This document shows, piece by piece, positions 5,954-6,848 of a stretch of DNA of 6,848 nucleotides. The DNA comes from Dehalococcoidales bacterium (GTDB lineage Bacteria; Chloroflexota; Dehalococcoidia; Dehalococcoidales; UBA3254). The notes beneath the pieces are model-generated. The model saw only the letters and a list, made by a program, of their open reading frames with translations, had not been told where the DNA came from and did not search any database. Location: assembly GCA_028718465.1 (NCBI GenBank), contig JAQULX010000147.1, positions 1-6,848 on the forward strand, written 5' to 3'. Both the position numbers and the translations under genes were made by a program. Positions within the stretch are counted from its first letter, which is position 1, and each line of letters begins with the position of its first letter.

Positions 5954-5965
5954 ACTTCATACTCC

Positions 5966-6109
5966 TTACAACTTCAAGGCGGCTTTATCTTCCGCCGGCA
6001 AACTCCTGATAAAGGACTCCAGCTTCTCCTTGCCTTTCCCGGTCACGGTAAGCCAACCCTGATTGTTTAACCGGTTACCCGCGGCGCACCGGCCAAAACT
6101 GTTTACAGC
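5966..6109 (-). pseudogene. Truncated C-terminal gene remnant, possibly a winged-helix protein
   Basis: The minus strand is open from a TAA at 6112-6110 to a TAA at 5968-5966, 47 codons with no usable start. The last 33 residues look like genuine protein: NNQGWLTVTGKGKEKLESFI then RSLPAEDKAALKL. A G-W-L-x-V-T-x-K-G-K-E-x-L-x-x-F run followed by a charged helix is typical of the wing and last helix of winged-helix regulators, though this assignment is an impression only. The first 14 or so residues look less protein-like, so the breakpoint may be near 6065-6075. I infer the 3' end of a lost gene. A short real gene is unlikely because there is no start codon or ribosome site. Confidence 0.45.
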
Positions 6110-6173
6110 TTACCGGAGACCCGGCCGAAACCGGCTATATAGAAGAGCTTAAGAAGGAGCGTTAAAAAAGGTA

Positions 6174-6204
6174 TTGACACCGGCAATCCTATATGATATA
6201 TAAT
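6174..6204 (+). promoter_or_regulatory. Strong sigma-70 promoter of the iron-sulfur subunit gene
   Basis: A perfect TTGACA (6174-6179), 17-bp spacer and TATATA (6197-6202) preceded by TGA, an extended -10; TATAAT (6199-6204) at 19 bp is an overlapping alternative. Transcription should start near 6208-6211, just at the edge of the operator cluster, leaving a leader of about 90 nt. Confidence 0.75.
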
Positions 6205-6211
6205 ATATTTA

Positions 6212-6268
6212 TGTGACATACGTCACACTGTGACAACAATCACTATATGATGATTATCACAGTGTGAC
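6212..6268 (+). promoter_or_regulatory. Operator cluster of TGTGA/TCACA half-sites
   Basis: TGTGACATACGTCACA (6212-6227) is TGTGA-N6-TCACA, the core of CRP-type sites and also of the Rex site core (TTGTGAA-N4-TTCACAA). It shares its right half with GTCACACTGTGAC (6222-6234), a palindrome around one base. A related palindrome TCACAGTGTGA lies at 6257-6267. GTCACACTGTGA (6222-6233) and TCACAGTGTGAC (6257-6268) are exact 12-bp inverted copies. The cluster starts at about +3 relative to the promoter, so a bound protein would probably repress. A Crp/Fnr-family protein or Rex are the main candidates; the same repeats could also pair as an RNA hairpin in the leader. Confidence 0.7.
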
Positions 6269-6301
6269 TTTTATCAAATACTATGATTTCGAGGGAAAAC
6301 C

Positions 6302-6848
6302 ATGAGATGGGGAATGGTCATCAACCTGGCTAAATGTACCCGGTGCCACGGGTGTGTGGCGGCTTGCAGAATCGAACACTTTTTACCTCTGGGCCTGACC
6401 TGGCCAAAGCTGATCGCATGGGAGACCGCTGAGCCGGGGCAGGAACTCACCACGATCCCGGTACGCTGCAACCAGTGTAAAGAAGCCCCCTGTGTGGATG
6501 TCTGCCCAGCCGAAGCGACCAAAAAGCGTGATGACGGCATCGTCTACGTCGATAATAATAAATGCGTCGGCTGCCGCTACTGCATAATCGCCTGCCCTTA
6601 TCAAAACCGGACCTTCTTCTCCAAAGACAAGGACCCGGGCTATTTCCCGGGATATAAAAGGACCCGTTTTGAGGAAGCCGGAAAAAAGCTTTATCCACAT
6701 GTCACCGGGACTACGGAAAAATGCAATTTCTGCATGGAAAGAATCGATGCCGGTCTGGCTAAAGGGTTGAAGCCGGGAATAGACCGGGCGGCGACTCCGG
6801 CCTGTGTGAATACCTGCCAGGCCCGGGCCATGACCTTCGGCGACCTGG
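6302..6848 (+). CDS. Four-cluster [4Fe-4S] electron-transfer subunit, DmsB/NrfC/PsrB type (3' end cut by window)
   Basis: An electron-carrier subunit of a molybdopterin (DMSO-reductase family) oxidoreductase complex; it passes electrons between the catalytic subunit and a membrane or soluble partner. The visible 182 residues contain all sixteen cysteines: C12, C15, C18, C22; C56, C59, C64, C68; C88, C91, C94, C98; and C141, C144, C168, C172, the standard four-cluster pattern. The N-terminus RWGMVINLAKCTRCHGC has no signal or Tat motif, so it stays in the cytoplasm or is exported with a Tat-bearing partner. GAGGG (6291-6295) lies 6 nt before the ATG. The frame is still open at the right edge. 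Which enzyme it serves (polysulfide, tetrathionate, arsenate, phenylacetyl-CoA or another) cannot be told without the adjoining catalytic gene, expected just downstream. Confidence 0.93.
   Translation, partial: MRWGMVINLAKCTRCHGCVAACRIEHFLPLGLTWPKLIAWETAEPGQELTTIPVRCNQCKEAPCVDVCPAEATKKRDDGIVYVDNNKCVGCRYCIIACPYQNRTFFSKDKDPGYFPGYKRTRFEEAGKKLYPHVTGTTEKCNFCMERIDAGLAKGLKPGIDRAATPACVNTCQARAMTFGDL

Larger units (their letters stand above)
5759..6301. other. 543-bp intergenic region with hairpins, gene remnant and regulatory site
   Basis: No intact gene is visible. The first half holds three inverted repeats (5812-5842, 5861-5900, 5922-5953). The middle holds a truncated minus-strand coding tail (5966-6109) and a doubtful plus-strand tail ending at 6165. 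The end holds the promoter and operator cluster of the ferredoxin-like gene. The layout suggests past deletion or rearrangement. Confidence 0.6.

Noticed and set aside
1..6848. CRISPR arrays, tRNA or rRNA genes, transposase genes
   Set aside because: I looked for regularly spaced direct repeats, cloverleaf patterns and transposase motifs and saw none.

Overview
The window is about 6.85 kb of bacterial DNA of moderate GC. It looks like part of an anaerobe's chromosome: it starts a four-cluster ferredoxin subunit of the DMSO-reductase type and carries an acyl-CoA synthetase, an Lrp-type regulator with a class I aminotransferase, and a UlaG-like metallo-hydrolase. Shine-Dalgarno sites are strong (GGGAGGT-like) and several promoters are close to the sigma-70 consensus. 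Anaerobic Chloroflexi (Dehalococcoidia-like) or Clostridia (Peptococcaceae-like) would both fit. This is an inference from gene content only and I cannot choose firmly between them.

Left part (1-2316, minus strand): a long-chain acyl-CoA synthetase, followed 20 bp downstream by the N-terminal 40 codons of a four-helix-bundle protein that runs off the left edge. The synthetase appears to be preceded by a leader of about 175 nt containing a series of hairpins. The last is a 10-bp stem followed by eight T residues, so it has the form of an intrinsic terminator, and its 3' arm contains the synthetase's Shine-Dalgarno sequence. This suggests control by attenuation or by hiding the ribosome site.

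Middle (2474-4496, plus strand): a strong intrinsic terminator with no obvious gene in front of it, then directly a promoter, a leader predicted to fold as a three-way junction, an Lrp/AsnC-family regulator, and a PLP aminotransferase. The last two form a likely operon, probably with the regulator controlling itself and the enzyme in response to an amino acid.

Right-middle (4606-5758): a small uncharacterised 66-residue protein on the minus strand and a UPF0173/UlaG-like metallo-beta-lactamase-fold hydrolase on the plus strand, transcribed divergently from separate recognisable promoters.

Right (5759-6848): a 540-bp gap with three hairpins, a truncated gene remnant on the minus strand (a C-terminal tail with no start), and a strong promoter followed by a cluster of TGTGA/TCACA half-sites. 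That promoter drives a DmsB/NrfC/PsrB-type protein with 16 cysteines arranged for four [4Fe-4S] clusters, cut off by the right edge. Its catalytic partner is presumably just beyond the window. The regions most worth a second look are the synthetase leader (2141-2316), the aminotransferase-operon leader (2557-2630), and the operator cluster (6212-6268).
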